Below are positions 6,346 to 6,974 of a stretch of 6,974 bases of DNA, piece by piece. A program made the translations under genes and the position numbers. How positions within the stretch are numbered: the stretch's first letter is position 1; every line of letters starts with the position of its first letter. Source of the DNA: an uncultured Erysipelotrichaceae bacterium (lineage in GTDB: Bacteria; Bacillota_I; Bacilli_A; Erysipelotrichales; Erysipelotrichaceae); the NCBI GenBank assembly GCA_900319505.1, contig ONOV01000021.1:1-6974 (forward strand), written 5' to 3'. Under the pieces are notes generated by a model, which saw only the letters and a program-made list of their open reading frames with translations, ran no database searches and was not told where the DNA came from.

Positions 6346-6974
6346 GGATACGCTGGAAGGATTTCTGGACCAGGTATCTCTGGCCCATACTGGCAGCGTC
6401 GATACAAGAGAAAGCTATCACCATGATCTGAGCCGGTTTCTTGCCTATCTTGAAGAGAACAGCATCCCATCTTTTGATGCGGTCACCCGTAAGGATATCA
6501 ATGATTACATCACTGAGCTGCGCCGGGGCACCGGTACAGGAAAACCGCTGTCGGATGCGTCCATTGCCCGCCACCTGTCAGCCATGCGTTCCTTCTACCG
6601 CTATCTCAACCAGACCCAGGGCGTCAGGACAAATCCACTGAAAGGCTTCCACACAAAGACTGTCAGAAGGAAGCTGCCGGAGTATCTGACGTTTGATCAG
6701 ATGGAACGGCTGCTCAACAGCTTTGATCTGAGCGATCCGGTTGAACTGAGGAACCGCTGTATGCTGGAAACCATATATGCATGCGGTCTGCGTGTATCGG
6801 AATGTGCCGGGCTCAGAATGGATCATCTGAATCTGAATGATGCCTGTCTGTCGGTCATCGGTAAGGAAAGCAAGGAAAGACAGGTTCCCATCTATCCCCG
6901 CTGTGTCCAGCTGCTGCGAATTTATCTGGAGCAGGTCAGAGGGCAGCTGCTGGATGGAAGGAAGGATCCCGGTA
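6335..6974 (+). CDS. xerC: Tyrosine recombinase XerC/XerD family (3' partial)
   Basis: Site-specific tyrosine recombinase of the Xer family, which resolves chromosome dimers at dif sites near the terminus. 213 codons are visible and the frame runs off the right edge without a stop. The N-terminal SAM-like core-binding domain covers about residues 1-107 ([13 protein letters not shown], then [16 protein letters not shown] with NPLKGF). The catalytic domain begins near [15 protein letters not shown]. Arg153 in [13 protein letters not shown] is the first catalytic Arg. Lys177 in [13 protein letters not shown] is the beta-hairpin Lys, exactly 24 residues later as in E. coli XerD; the usual GKG is GKE here. 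The HxxR, His/Trp and Tyr motifs lie beyond the window. The ATG at 6335 is the first possible start after an in-frame TGA at 6323-6325; it overlaps trmFO by 11 nt and has only a weak GAAAG upstream, so translation is probably coupled. Position after trmFO matches codV/xerC of B. subtilis, which is the basis for the symbol; hslV-hslU would be expected next. Confidence 0.93.
   Translation, partial: MSFEDTLEGFLDQVSLAHTGSVDTRESYHHDLSRFLAYLEENSIPSFDAVTRKDINDYITELRRGTGTGKPLSDASIARHLSAMRSFYRYLNQTQGVRTNPLKGFHTKTVRRKLPEYLTFDQMERLLNSFDLSDPVELRNRCMLETIYACGLRVSECAGLRMDHLNLNDACLSVIGKESKERQVPIYPRCVQLLRIYLEQVRGQLLDGRKDPG

Overview
This window is a densely packed, entirely + strand stretch of conserved bacterial housekeeping genes. 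In order it holds the 3' part of a type I signal peptidase (lepB), ribosome-assembly GTPase rbgA (ylqF), ribonuclease HII (rnhB), a short DprA, DNA topoisomerase I (topA), folate-dependent tRNA m5U54 methyltransferase trmFO, and the 5' part of a XerC/XerD-type tyrosine recombinase. Both the first and the last gene are cut by the window edges. The order rbgA-rnhB-dprA-topA-trmFO-xerC is the classic Bacillota arrangement (compare B. subtilis ylqF-rnhB ... smf-topA-gid-codV). AGGAGG-like ribosome binding sites, a Gram-positive type SipS/LepB peptidase and a folate-type TrmFO fit this. The roughly half-GC composition and short, simplified proteins would suit a gut Erysipelotrichia-like or related Bacillota lineage, but that finer placement is only an inference.

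Layout. Block 1 (1-2033) is lepB-rbgA-rnhB, with overlapping ends (7 nt and 26 nt), so probably translationally coupled. A hairpin plus T6 tract (2019-2050) overlaps the end of rnhB and looks like an intrinsic terminator. Block 2 is dprA alone (2081-2821), with its own strong ribosome binding site but no convincing promoter. An 81-nt gap (2822-2902) carries a candidate sigma-A promoter and the topA ribosome binding site. Block 3 is topA-trmFO-xerC (2903 to the right edge), again with overlapping ends (4 nt and 11 nt). There is no gene-free stretch over 300 bases, and I see no RNA genes, mobile elements or CRISPR.

Functionally the genes join protein export (LepB), 50S subunit assembly (RbgA), removal of RNA from DNA (RnhB), handling of incoming single-stranded DNA (DprA), supercoil relaxation (TopA), tRNA T-loop methylation (TrmFO) and chromosome-dimer resolution (XerC/D). 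I found no sign of a previously undescribed system. The points worth a second look are local. They are a non-canonical G4 motif (GKCD) in RbgA, a beta-clamp-binding-like C-terminus on RNase HII, a minimal DprA, a lysine-rich repeat tail on TopA encoded by 15-bp tandem units, and a terminator embedded in the end of rnhB.
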